NCBI RefSeq assembly: GCF_048128805.1
Contig: NC_136017.1
Coordinates: 10,519,807 to 10,583,806, forward strand
Direction: 5' to 3'
DNA from: Centroberyx gerrardi
Lineage: Eukaryota; Chordata; Actinopteri; Beryciformes; Berycidae
DNA: 64,000 bases
The notes under the pieces are model-generated. The model did not search any database. It was given only the letters and a program-made list of their open reading frames with translations, and was not told the DNA's origin. Within the stretch, counting starts at the first letter, position 1; each line of letters begins with the position of its first letter. A program made the position numbers and the translations under genes. This document shows, piece by piece, positions 40,875 through 50,700 of this stretch.

Positions 40875-41000
40875 TTTAGCTCTGTAGTCAAGACCACAAT
40901 AATCAAGTCCAAATCAATTCCAAGACCAGGTCCAGTTGAGTTCAAGTCAAGACCAGGTCCAAAGGACGTTGAGACCAAGTCAAGGCCAAGACCAAAATAG
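40875..41000. repeat. Degenerate CAAGACCA(A)GTC tandem words
   Basis: Repeated words such as caagaccaggtccagttgag and gaccaagtcaaggccaagac make a low-order repeat next to the elastase fragment. This kind of sequence is common in fish introns. Confidence 0.5.
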
Positions 41001-41116
41001 GCAATGTCTTTCCAAATGTGAAAATAAAGCTTAAGGAGTTTCTTAAGGATCAACAGAGATGATAGCTCTGGACTATACCCTTCAACATCCAACTAATTAA
41101 TGTATTTTTTAACATC

Positions 41117-41377
41117 ATTTTGCCCATGGGGCAAGACCAGCCTCAGAGCCAGGGAAAATTACCCAATCAGCAAATTGAGCCCGCCCCATTCACTTTGTCA
41201 TGTTATTATGAAAACAATAATTATGAAATAATATTTAATTTTTTGAAATTAAAGAAGAAAATCAATCAATTATTAATTTATTTACTGATGATATTATATA
41301 TTTCTGTATTTATTTATATAATTATTTATTTTACTGACACATTTATTTATTTAATTAGGACTAATATGGTCCTCCAT
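41117..41377 (-). repeat. Right inverted end of the 10-kb insertion
   Basis: Reverse complement of the left end with indels; it begins on + with cccatggggcaagaccagcc and ends tggtcctccat directly before the second ACTGGACT. Confidence 0.8.
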
Positions 41378-41385
41378 ACTGGACT

Positions 41386-41578
41386 ACATTTCAATAATTT
41401 GAATTATTGTGACAATTCTGATAAATGACTAACAAGGATAAATCACTAATAAGGATTATATATATATATATATAATATTATAAAATTATAGCTATACACA
41501 AGTTAAGCCACAGATGAAGAGAAAAAAATGAGGACGTTAGAATGAGGACATTAATGAGACTAATGACAATAATAATAG
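41386..41578 (+). repeat. Repeat unit copy B, right part
   Basis: Continues copy B past the insertion: acatttcaataattt, ctataca caagttaagccacag-type words and atgaggacgttagaatga match copy A at about 28,980-29,200. The match stops at about 41,578, where the next inverted-repeat element begins. Confidence 0.7.
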
Positions 41579-41579
41579 C

Positions 41580-42300
41580 CTAATCAGTTTAAATGCAAAA
41601 CACTCATGCAATTTTATGTGTAAGATTGAAATTCTTACAAGTTAGTCACATTCACTTAGCTCTAGTTTGCTATTCACTTTTAAAAGAGTGTGGTATGGAA
41701 GCCATATTGAAACCCATGCTAGATGACCTTAAAAAGCTCTCAACTGAAGGGTTCACTGTAAATATTAGCTGTCAACTCCATGATCGGTGGGTTCAGTATG
41801 TCTTTTGACACTGGCAGAACTTATAAATACTGCATGGCAACTTATTCAGAGATGAAGCAGAAATCCTGGTTCCATAAGTATCACCTTGAATGTGTCAAAC
41901 CAACTCTCTCCCACCGGACATTATGCATGATTTGTTAGAAGGTGTTTTGCCACTAGTAATGAAACTTATTTGTGAAGCTCATAGACAAAATCATATAACT
42001 ATACAGAAGATAAATAAAGAGCTTCAAAAACTTTGTATAGGTCAGAATGATAAGGCCAACAAGCCGGTGCAATTATCTGAAACACTTCTCCAGCATTCAT
42101 GTGGTGTCTTTTTAGATTGTTCTTATGGCACACCATGTTCCATCTGACCTGTAGAGAGATTGCACCAAGGTCCACCAAGCTTCACCAAGTTAAAAGTCCT
42201 CAGTAAACATTTTGGACACTTGTGCAGTTGAATCATGATAGAAGTTAATCATTCAATTTAAAGTTATTGGCAGGGGCTTGTCTCCCTCATCCACAATGTT
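41580..42300 (+). pseudogene. Transposon-derived protein fragment, copy 1
   Basis: Contains open stretches with the words LLKECGMEAILKPMLDDL and SLPPDIMHDLLEGVLPLVMK, separated by a frame shift near 41,810-41,895. The PPDIMHDLLEGV motif occurs in many uncharacterised, probably transposon-encoded proteins of fish and invertebrates; I cannot name the superfamily. The first part is repeated inverted at 47,460-47,995 with very few differences. The last part (42,115-42,300) is repeated inverted at 44,165-44,362. Confidence 0.6.
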
Positions 42301-43500
42301 TACAGTGCACCTTTGGAGGAAGATCAGTGTGTTCCAGCTTCTATCGATGTTTTAATGTCTGTTGACAAACTCGATAAAAGAGACATTTCAGTTTGTCCTG
42401 CCACCACAGGGGCACCACTGAGGGCACAGTACCAAAAGAGTGAAATGGAGGCTGACGGTTAGTTTTGAGAGGGGGAAGGCGGAAGGGAGTAAAGGATTGG
42501 TTCACAGGAGTTTGAGCATCACCATGGTACATTGATAAGAATGTAGAGAGGACAACTGATGTTTCAAAACAAGCAGTGTGTGAATGTCAACTTGAGTCCA
42601 TGAGGTGCTTCCTATTTAAAATTGGTTTTAGGGTGATTTTCTAAAGCTAAGTTGATGTACGGTACATGGCCAGGAGGGATTTTTCAGTGTTAGCACCTAT
42701 GAACTCATACAAGACAATAGTATGCAATAGCAGCAGTGCTCCTAAGTGTAAGCTTGTATATTGCAGATTTTAAATTTATGTGACTGAAACAATCACTCTA
42801 GCAACCTGCTTTGAAAGTATATCCTTGAAAAAAAATGATTGAAGTAAAGCTATATATATAATCGACTCCAGGGCTGGGCTTATTCTCCTCCCATACATCT
42901 TCAAAGAGAAGATTGATCACTACATCACTGGGTGATGTATGTTTCGCTAATGTCTCATGATACTGACTGGCAGAACCGCCATAAATCCATGTACTCAATA
43001 TAATGGTTTAGGTTCAGGGATTATTTTTAAATTATTTTCTGTTGTTTAATGTATTTTTTCTGTGGATGTTTTCTTTTAATAAGTAGGAACATAACACTCA
43101 ATCTTATCTTTGTGTATTTTTGTGTATGTAGGGTGAGCCTTCTACACCATATCCAACCATGCAGTTCGTAGACCAGGACTAGAAAACAGCAATCGCTAGA
43201 AGAGGTCTGAATGTGGTGAAAGTGGATGGAGTGGAGGTGTGCCATTGCACAGGAGTAGATGAAGCCTTCATCACAGCCTTTTGTATGTACTTTGTCTTCA
43301 ACATTGCATCCCAGGCCTATCTGAAGAACACACTGACCTTCCTCTAATGGCGCACTGTAAACATTGTGGATGAGCACAATGTTGATGAGGAACATGGGCC
43401 AGAGCTGCAGAGAGCTGCTGCACTGCTCGCTATGGGTTGAAACGTCTGGCCTAACCCCAGTCAGTGATTTAGTGTTGATTTACTTTTCATGAAACTGAAG
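42301..43500. other. Repeat-complex interior, no gene recognised
   Basis: A plus-strand frame around 43,130-43,440 has words such as HCTGVDEAFITAFCMYFVF between stops and may be a decayed transposon ORF. I could not assign it. Confidence 0.35.
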
Positions 43501-43527
43501 AAAGATGAACAAAATGGTCACAGTTCA

Positions 43528-43595
43528 TCAGGGACTTGAACTCTCAACCTTTTGGTCTAAAGACTTGAACTTAACCACTCTGCCAACTTCCACTT
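43528..43595 (-). repeat. tRNA-derived repeat head
   Basis: On the minus strand, TTGGCAGAGTGGTTAAG matches box A and GAGTTCAAGTCCC matches box B of tRNA genes at normal spacing. The anticodon arm does not fold, so it is a SINE head or tRNA relic rather than an active tRNA gene. Confidence 0.45.
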
Positions 43596-43599
43596 GGGT

Positions 43600-44164
43600 G
43601 TGATGAAACAAAACAAAGGGACAAGTGATTGGTCATAGGTGATAGTCCAACCCATATTGAAAGCCGCAGGAAGAATATTATAACTGTATTAGTGCCCCAC
43701 ATTAATCAATTTACACATGGCTTTACAGACATCATCTTGAGAGTCCAGACATCATTTGTCTTTAGTTTGATGAAGATTGATCAAACTATCTTGAACATAT
43801 CACATTGGCAATTTATCAAACTATTTGCAGCTGCACATTTCCGTCTACTGTATGCGTGTTCCGTTAAAAGTTTATTGGTCGATAAAAGCCAAACCATTTG
43901 GTGTATCAATAACCTTTATACAATTTGGAAAAAGGGCAGTCCCAAGATTGTACACACCAAGTTTCGTGTGAAACGGCCTAGGAGGAGTTGTGCAAAAAGT
44001 GTTTCTTAAATAATTCAAAATGGCGGACAATACAATATGGTGGACATTGAAAGTGATACATGTGTTGGACTCGGCACCTTCCAAAGAATCTATGGACACA
44101 AGAATTTTCAGTCTACGATACACGGTTCAGCACTACGTGCTTGGACCCCTAATGATTAAGTGTA
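43600..44164. other. Open frames without recognisable product
   Basis: A plus-strand frame of 126 codons (43,629-44,009) has no family resemblance I can name and lies in repeat-rich sequence; probably not a gene. Confidence 0.4.
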
Positions 44165-44362
44165 ATCAGATTGTGGGTGAGGGAGACAAGCCCCTGCCAA
44201 TAACTTTAATTTGAATGATTAACTTCCATCATGCCTCAATGTCCAAAATGTTCACAGAGGACTTTTAACTTGGTGAAGCTTGGTGGACCTTGGTGCAATC
44301 TCTCTACATAATATGAACACATGCCAACATCATGGAACATGGTGTGCCTTAAGAACAATCTA
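44165..44362 (-). pseudogene. Transposon-derived fragment, copy 2 (3' part)
   Basis: Inverted copy of 42,115-42,300, for example ggtccaccaagcttcaccaa read on the minus strand. It ends at AATCTAAAA where a CAGTGTTTTTCAA terminus begins, so a further insertion has cut it. Confidence 0.6.
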
Positions 44363-44365
44363 AAA

Positions 44366-44470
44366 CAGTGTTTTTCAAAGTCTGGGTTGCGACCCTATTG
44401 TGGGTCACGGGAGATTTTGAAAGGGTCGCCAAAGGGTCACCAATAAAAAATATTAACCAACTGTTGTCAA
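44366..44470 (+). mobile_element. hAT-type terminus fragment
   Basis: Begins CAGTGTTTTTCAAAGTCTGG followed by gttgcgaccc and gggtcgccaaagggtc, the usual start of fish hAT elements that carry 'contrast the gggtcgcgaccc' repeats. The matching right end and the duplication were not found. Confidence 0.5.
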
Positions 44471-44519
44471 CTATTACGGAAGCGTATTGCATTCACCAAA
44501 GAAAAAAAAATCGGAGATG

Positions 44520-44650
44520 GTTCCTCGTAATGACGTATCTCATAGTTATGACTTAGTATCTCATAATTATGAAATAAAGATCTCATAATTATGAGAAAAC
44601 TTATCTCGTAATTACGAGCAAAACTTATCTTGTAAGTATGAGAAAAGAAT
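44520..44650. repeat. Array of self-complementary CTCATAATTATGAG words
   Basis: Four to five diverged copies of the palindromic word tctcataattatgaga, about 30 nt apart. Such arrays are frequent in fish repeats. No binding function is implied. Confidence 0.7.
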
Positions 44651-44669
44651 ACTTCCGGTTTGGGCATTT

Positions 44670-45310
44670 AGCCTTTGCGTTTAGCCAAAAGAAAAGCGCA
44701 AGATTTTCAACATGTAGAAATATTGTTTTAAACCAATTACCTTGTATTTAATCATCAAATTCAATAAGTGAGCACCCATATTAATGTTTGATGTCATAAT
44801 AATAGTGAAAAAAATCCCCTCAAAAGATCGATTGGTGGTTTTGGGAGGTCCACTGTCTATAGGAGGCTTCACTTTGGAGATCTTCACAGTGTTAATTGGC
44901 TTACGAATCAGGCCTAAAGCACGAGAGGGCACATGCCATATTTGTGGCAGTGATGTCTTGCTGGTTGTGGGTGGTACAGATTTACATCCTAATGTCTTGA
45001 AGTGTGCCAAGCTATACAGCAACCTGATCAAGTGGCTGCAGTGGCCCAGACCAGCTTTGCAGTCACAGTGTTTACATAATGGTCAGTAAGGCAATGCAAT
45101 CATAAGTAGCATCAGTGATCATATAAAAAATGTGACACAAATTTTAAAGTGCTTCTTCAGTTATTCGTTATCATGATTGGTAGAACATTAACTTTAACAC
45201 TTTTTCACAATGGTATAAGTGGTAATGATTAATCCATCCTGCTATGTTGCTGTGCTTCTTCACTTATTAGTTATCATGATTGGTAGAACATTAGTAGAAA
45301 TTATATCCCC
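44670..45310. other. Repeat complex, unassigned
   Basis: Open frames exist on both strands at 44,680-45,090, but neither could be assigned. Likely internal sequence of the element carrying the ISL2EU-like fragment that follows. Confidence 0.35.
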
Positions 45311-45314
45311 TATC

Positions 45315-45550
45315 ATTATTTTATGCTAGGTTGTCTTCCAAACTGGCCGAGTACAGCCACTGTCAATAAGCTAATGCCCAACGTTTTTGCAGTCAAGCCC
45401 CAAGACAAGATCTTAGTGATTCTAGACTGCACAGAAATCCCTGTTGAAACTGCCAGCTCCAAGGTCCTGAACCCTGAGACCTACTCACACTACAAGGGAA
45501 CAATAACACTTAAACCTGCAATAAGCGATTTCAGACCCTGTAACCAATCC
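45315..45550 (+). pseudogene. ISL2EU-like (DDE_Tnp_4 type) transposase fragment
   Basis: The frame reads NWPSTATVNKLMP, then VILDCTEIPVETASSKV with the first catalytic Asp, then TYSHYKGTITLKPAIS. This order (IIDCTEIFIE ... SNYKHHNTVKFL in relatives) is characteristic of ISL2EU transposases. Only one exon-sized piece is left; the other catalytic residues are missing. Confidence 0.75.
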
Positions 45551-46024
45551 TAAAACTAATGTGTGCCACGTGGAGATAAAGCTTGTTGTCACGTTCGGCC
45601 CGAGTCGTAGCTTTTCCTTTTTTTTTAAACTAGGTCCTCTCCTCTCTCTCCCCCTCCCCTCCCTGAAAAAAACCTTGTAACCTTCAGCGGGAGAAAATTC
45701 TGGCAAAGCGAGACTGGTAACCGGCGACATTTCTCCGTAGGTACGTTTATTTTAGCCATTAGCCTTTATGCACGGTTTGTCCTAAGGGGCTTCTGTAGCC
45801 CAGCAGGTCTGCTGTGTGTGTTTATAAATGTGTTGCGGTTTCTGTCACCCTCTAGTGGTCAGAAAAAATCTGGCACTCATAATTACTGTAAAATCACAGA
45901 CTTTGATTTTTTCGTCAATTTTTTTATATGATCACTGATGCTACTTATGATTGCATAAGCCTTACTGACCATATGTAAGTTGTGAAACCATACATTTGGC
46001 ACTGCCTGGCCATTGGAGATTCTA

Positions 46025-46078
46025 GTAGTTAAAGCCCCCCCTCAAGTGATGATGTCACTTGAGGGGGGCTTTAACTAC
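46025..46078. repeat. Head-to-head terminal palindrome
   Basis: GTAGTTAAAGCCCCCCCTCA and its complement (one-base indel in the C run) form arms of about 24 nt around the 5-nt centre TGATG. It looks like two transposon termini facing each other. Confidence 0.8.
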
Positions 46079-46428
46079 ACTCATTCAAATCACTAGGCTT
46101 CCTGAAAACATTGCATCTCAGAAAGTGATGTGGAATTGGGATGTGGAACTGTGCCTGATTCAACTGGCAGAACTCAGTTGTTATTTCTACTTTGCCCTGT
46201 AGACCAATGACTTACTTGCAAGGCCGAACAAGCTAACAGAGTTCCAGTAAGTGAAACAGGCACAGCTCTGCATCCCCGCCCTGATTCACCTGTTGAACAC
46301 TTGGACCTTATTTTGGACTGGGACTGTGGTGGAGATAATCATACATCACTTTCTGAGATGCAGTGTTTTCAGAAAACTTGGTGATTTGAATGAGTGTCAT
46401 GAGGTCATTGGAGGGGGTCTTTAACTCT
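46055..46428. mobile_element. Inverted-repeat MITE, about 370 bp
   Basis: ACACTCATTCAAATCAC at about 46,077-46,094, with a further 40 nt, is inverted at about 46,335-46,398 (GTGATTTGAATGAGTGT). Both ends also carry GAGGGGG(G/T)CTTTAACT in the same orientation (46,061 and 46,410). The interior is non-coding. It probably belongs with the ISL2EU-like fragment on its left, but that is inference. Confidence 0.6.
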
Positions 46429-46484
46429 GTGTGTGTGTATGTGTGTGTGTGTGTGTGTGTGTCTGTGTGTGTGTGTGTGTGTCT
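46429..46484. repeat. (GT)n microsatellite
   Basis: GT run with two TCTG interruptions. Confidence 0.9.
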
Positions 46485-47094
46485 GTCTGTGGTTGGTTGG
46501 TGGGGGCGGTCAAACAACATTTTGACCAGCTGTACCTTACTATTAACTCATCTGTCTTCGTCTTCATTTTCTACCTCCTGCACTTGCTCCTCCTCTGTCT
46601 CACTTTGGGTGCAGAACAAAACATCTCAGAAAATGTTGCTAGTAATGATAAAAGCTAACATAACATTATTTAATTAAATGCTCACCTCAGTGCACCTGCT
46701 TCATTGCCCAAGATGCTGTTGGAGGCATTTTCTTGCATCAATGTCATCAGGGCCACTAAAACAAGGTTAATGTCATTTAATTTCCATATTTAAATTGTAA
46801 TTGTATAATAACTTAATAAGTTAATTGTATATAACTTAGTACCATGATAACAGAAATTCACCTGCATTCACTTGTTCTTCTGGTGTTTCCTGTTGTTTTG
46901 CTCCAGCTGAAGATGGATGGAACTGCCCCCTCCTTTAACTTTAACTTCCCTGCCAGTGTTCCTGTTAAGTCACTTGTTCGAACACACTTTAGTGTTAGGA
47001 GTGATCTGAATGAAACGAGAAATTACACACAATGACGTGACACTAGAGAAAGATGAAATTTGCTGTGCTCATATTATTTCCCAGAGGAGAGACA

Positions 47095-47340
47095 CCAGAA
47101 ACGATGGAAAAATCATTTTTGAATTCACGGAGCCGGAGACTCTGGAGCTGAATCTGACTCGCTCCGAGGAGGGTGAACTACTGCAGCTAATCAGCGACAG
47201 CAGTTTGGGGGCGAGACACACATCAACGCCAGTATCCGCATTCTGGCTCAGTGTCTCATCAGAGTACCAGGCCTCAGCCAAACCAGTACTCTGCTGTTGC
47301 TGCCATTCACTGCCATTCTGTATTTCAGAACGTTGACCTG
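47095..47340 (+). pseudogene. hAT transposase C-terminal fragment
   Basis: The frame LNLTRSEEGELLQLISDSSL ... STPVSAFWLSVSSEYQ resembles the C-terminal dimerisation region of vertebrate hAT proteins of the ZBED5/SCAND3 type (pattern EFWxSVxxEYPxLS). The following expected LLPFSTTYLCE block is shifted out of frame. No intact transposase is present. Confidence 0.55.
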
Positions 47341-47459
47341 TAAAGCAAAATGTGATTGATAATTGGCATTGTATTTGTGTCAATTAAATATTTTCCTTAG
47401 GTAGAAACTACAGGAGGCATCTGTGTTCAGGTTATTTTTATTTGTAAGGTTTTGTATAG

Positions 47460-47995
47460 TCTGTATAGTTATAGGCTTATGCTTTTGTCTATGAGCTTCA
47501 CAAATAAGTTTCATTAGTGGCAAAACACCTTCTAACAATTCATGCATAATGTCCGGTGGGAGAGAGTTGGTCACATCAAAATAATCTAATGTATCAAACT
47601 TACTAGTACCATATACACCATACAAAGATGTGTTTTTTCCTCATTTTGTTTGACACATTCAAGGTGATACTTATGGACTTCAGTTGTTCTTATAACAAAA
47701 CCAGGATTTCTGCTTCATCTCTGAATACGTTGCCATGCAGTATTTATAAATTCTGCCAGTGTCAAAAGACATACTGAACCCACCGATCATGGAGTTGACA
47801 GCTAATATTTACAGTGAACCCTTCAGTTGAGAGCTTTTTAAGGTCATCTAGCATGGGTTTCAATATGGCTTCCATACCACACTCTTTTAAAAGTGAATAG
47901 CAAACTAGAGCTAAGTGAATGTGATTAACTTGTAAGAATTTCAATCTTACACATAAAATTGCATGAGTGTTTTGCATTTAAACTGATTAATGAAC
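47460..47995 (-). pseudogene. Transposon-derived protein fragment, copy 3 (inverted)
   Basis: Near-identical inverted copy of 41,580-42,000. The 71-codon frame containing LLKECGMEAILKPMLDDL differs by a single residue (VNHIH against VSHIH), and SLPPDIMHELLEGVLPLMKL follows. The high identity suggests gene conversion or a young inverted duplication. Confidence 0.65.
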
Positions 47996-48600
47996 GGCCC
48001 AGTAACCTTGATGTATCCAGTCTAAGTGTAAATGCTCACAGTATTGGTATATATAAGGAATGGTTAACTTGCATACGCTAATACAGGCTGCATATGTTAA
48101 ATGTGCATGAAATTTACCATCTGTTCATTAATGCTTTTACTGTTTTTGGTTCCATGATTCAACAGCGGAGAAGGAATCATTTTGAACATATTTAATGAAA
48201 CATTGTGTTTAAATGGTTTGTAGTCTTCTGCGTAGCCAAATTGATGGAATCCTCAGTATTGTACAACCGGAATGATTCAACAGAATTTTAGGCAAATCTG
48301 AACAATGTTAAGTTTGTTTTCTATATAAGATTGCATGAGTGTTTTGCATTTAAACTGATTAATGAACGGCCCACCAAGCTTGATGCATCCAGTCTAAGTG
48401 TAAATGCTCACTGTATTGGTATTTGTATGTGTTTTTAAAAGGGATGATTGAGTCACATGTTAATACAGGCTGCACACATTGTTGTGCCCCAGCATTTCCT
48501 GTCTGTTAACTGCTTGTAATGTCTCTTGATTCCATGATTAAACCGTGGAGAAGGATACATTTTGAATGCATTTTTTTTTTAATTGATATATGCTTGCCAC
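47958..48600. repeat. Two diverged direct repeats, 372-nt period
   Basis: ATTGCATGAGTGTTTTGCAT starts at 47,958 and again at 48,330, followed in both by cagtctaagtgtaaatgctc and later by a common ttccatgatt...gagaagga segment. The first copy begins inside the transposon fragment, so the repeats are probably subterminal parts of that element. Confidence 0.7.
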
Positions 48601-48610
48601 TTGCCACTTT

Positions 48611-48858
48611 GAGGTACAAAATGGCTTGTTGCTGGGGTGTTACCCCTAAACGGACATATGTGTCTTTTCAAAGGGTACATTGTTATACCAAAGCATCACA
48701 GTAAATTTTGTCACTTGGGGTACATATTTGTTCCTTCAGAGGTACAGGTGATAAAGGTACAAATATGGACCATATACAAGGGTACAATATTTGTACCCTA
48801 ATAGGGTACAGCCCCAGCGACAAGCATTTGTACCCTTTTAGGTACATGTTTGTACCTT
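48611..48858. repeat. Foldback element rich in GGTAC words
   Basis: Left GAGGTACAAAATGGCTTGTT and right AGCGACAAGCATTTGTACCC are inverted arms; the middle holds several GGTACA/TGTACC words. Common palindromic fish MITE type. Confidence 0.75.
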
Positions 48859-48863
48859 GTTTC

Positions 48864-49241
48864 ATTACAGTTAGGCTACCAATCAAAAACTAGAAAAGGT
48901 TCAGTTTTCTGGAAAAAAAAAAAAAAAGTGTGCTTACTTCAGTGAAAGGGTAGACAGGTGAATTCATTACAAAGAGTTAAAATCTTTAACAGATCTTGAG
49001 CAGATCTTCTCAAGATGCAAAAAAGCCAAGTGTAAATGCAACCGCCCCATTTAGACTTGTCATTTCATGCATCCCTTATCCGGATAGTAACCAGATATGA
49101 TTTATCCACATTCCACTTACACCTTGCCACGTCAATGCGTCTCCGTTAGCCAGATAGAAATCCGATTATCTCTTCCTGCTTTCCCGCAATGTATGCAAAT
49201 GTGCTCCCTCTGTCCCCCTCTCTATCTTTCTATCTGTCCCC

Positions 49242-49288
<47 letters not shown>

Positions 49289-49312
49289 CCCTCTCTCTCT
49301 CTCTCTCTCTTC

Positions 49313-49391
<79 letters not shown>

Positions 49392-49439
49392 CCCCCCTCC
49401 TGTCTCTCCCTCCCTCTCACTCTGTCCCCCCTTCCTTCC

Positions 49440-49537
<98 letters not shown>

Positions 49538-50500
49538 GGTCTTTCTCTCTAACAGAAACACATGAAGTTTGACTATAGAACTTTTTTTTCAAAATCGGTT
49601 GTAAAAGAAATCAGCATTATCACTGGTCTAAATTTAAATAATTAGAATTACTGTGTTTGTTTATTGTTGCTTAGCTGCGTTGTGTTTTCTGATAAATGAT
49701 TTAACAAGGATTATAAACATTTTTGCCGTTTTCCTAAAGAGGTTACGCCCTACATCAGGCATTGGTCAATACCAAGCATGTGACAACCCTCGAAACTGAT
49801 TGGGATCTGGGTTGTTTTTGTACCAGACTTGTAGCAGTCTTGGAAGACCTTCACAACAGGTAAGAGCGGCTTGAGTTTTGGGGTTTTTTTGTTGCCCCAG
49901 GCCTTTATGCGAGTTAAGCGACAGATGAAGAGAAAACAATGAGGACTTTGAATGAGGTTATGAACGAGATGGTTTTAATGACAGCTAAGGCACTCCGGAC
50001 ACCCGCACTATTTTGCCATTAGCCAGCAGTAAACTAGCCTACGGCATAAAAGATTAGAAGAAGATAAGGCAAAAAAAAAATAATTTTACTGACACATTTT
50101 GTTGAATTAACTAATTTCCATATAGGCAGCCTGCAACAGCCATGTAGGCTAAGAGGCTATTAAACATTTCGGAACAAGTCAAACAAATATCAAACTGCAG
50201 AAGTGATAGTCTATAAATGTTTTACTGTGCATGGTATTTGGTAATCCATAAAGATAGGCTATCATTCATAAAGTGGTTCTCCAGAGATACTGTTGGTTAG
50301 TCCTGCCAAGCAGTGTAACGTTACACTATGTCCTACTGTACATGTGTTGTGAAAGGGGATGAGTCCAAACTCGCGCGCCATCATCAAATATTTGAGGAGC
50401 CCATTTACCAGGTATTGTGTTTCAACTAGTAACGAAGTAGTTACACGAATTAGCCCTACAATTTCAGTTTCAGCAATATTGCAGTTACCAATCGAAAATA
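48864..50500 (+). repeat. Repeat unit, end of copy B and copy C
   Basis: 48,864-48,985 (attacagttaggctaccaat ...) matches the end of copy A at about 29,738-29,860. 49,558-50,500 then matches copy A from about 28,912 to 29,735, for example tcggttgtaaaagaaatcag and tctataaatgttttactgt. The order end-then-start is what a head-to-tail array would give. The junction is filled by the (CT)n tract. Confidence 0.7.
49247..49536. repeat. Long imperfect (CT)n tract
   Basis: About 290 nt of CT repeat with TTCCCC and TGTCCCCC interruptions. It creates overlapping long frames on both strands that are not genes. Confidence 0.95.
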
Positions 50501-50700
50501 AATTGTCACCTTTGCACTTTGTCACTTTTGTCACTAAATGTAAACGTTGAAGTTAAATTGGCCACAAACCAGTTCGTTACATAAGTGACATTAGTCATCG
50601 TCATCGTCCTCCACACACAGCTGAGAAATGAAGGCAACTGATTTATCCTGATTTATGAAGGAAAGAGAGGAGGCAACCGCTAATGTTAGGGATGTGTAAC

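Larger units (their letters stand above)
31289..41377. mobile_element. 10,089-bp insertion with 8-bp duplication and inverted ends
   Basis: ACTGGACT occurs immediately before (31,281-31,288) and immediately after (41,378-41,385), and once only at the homologous point of copy A. The outer ends are inverted: left starts GGAGGACCAAAATAGTC, right reverse-complemented starts ATGGAGGACCATATTAGTC. Similarity continues for about 260-290 bp, to gctctgaggctggtcttgcc. An 8-bp duplication is typical of hAT-like transposition. Contents are a nested Tc1/LTR/L2 cluster, two elastase exons and about 4.6 kb unexplained. Two histories fit: one large composite jump, or a small MITE later enlarged by nested insertions. 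No transposase of its own was found. Confidence 0.75.

Noticed and set aside
43629..44009. 126-codon frame as a small gene
   Set aside because: No recognisable domain, no splice sites, and embedded in transposon fragments.
44520..44650. CRISPR-like array of spaced palindromes
   Set aside because: Copies are diverged, spacing is irregular and this is vertebrate DNA; a low-order fish repeat explains it.
49166..49592. Long Ser/Leu and Arg/Glu frames on both strands
   Set aside because: They are direct translations of the (CT)n tract at 49,247-49,536 and occur in several frames at once. The same holds for 27,007-27,399.
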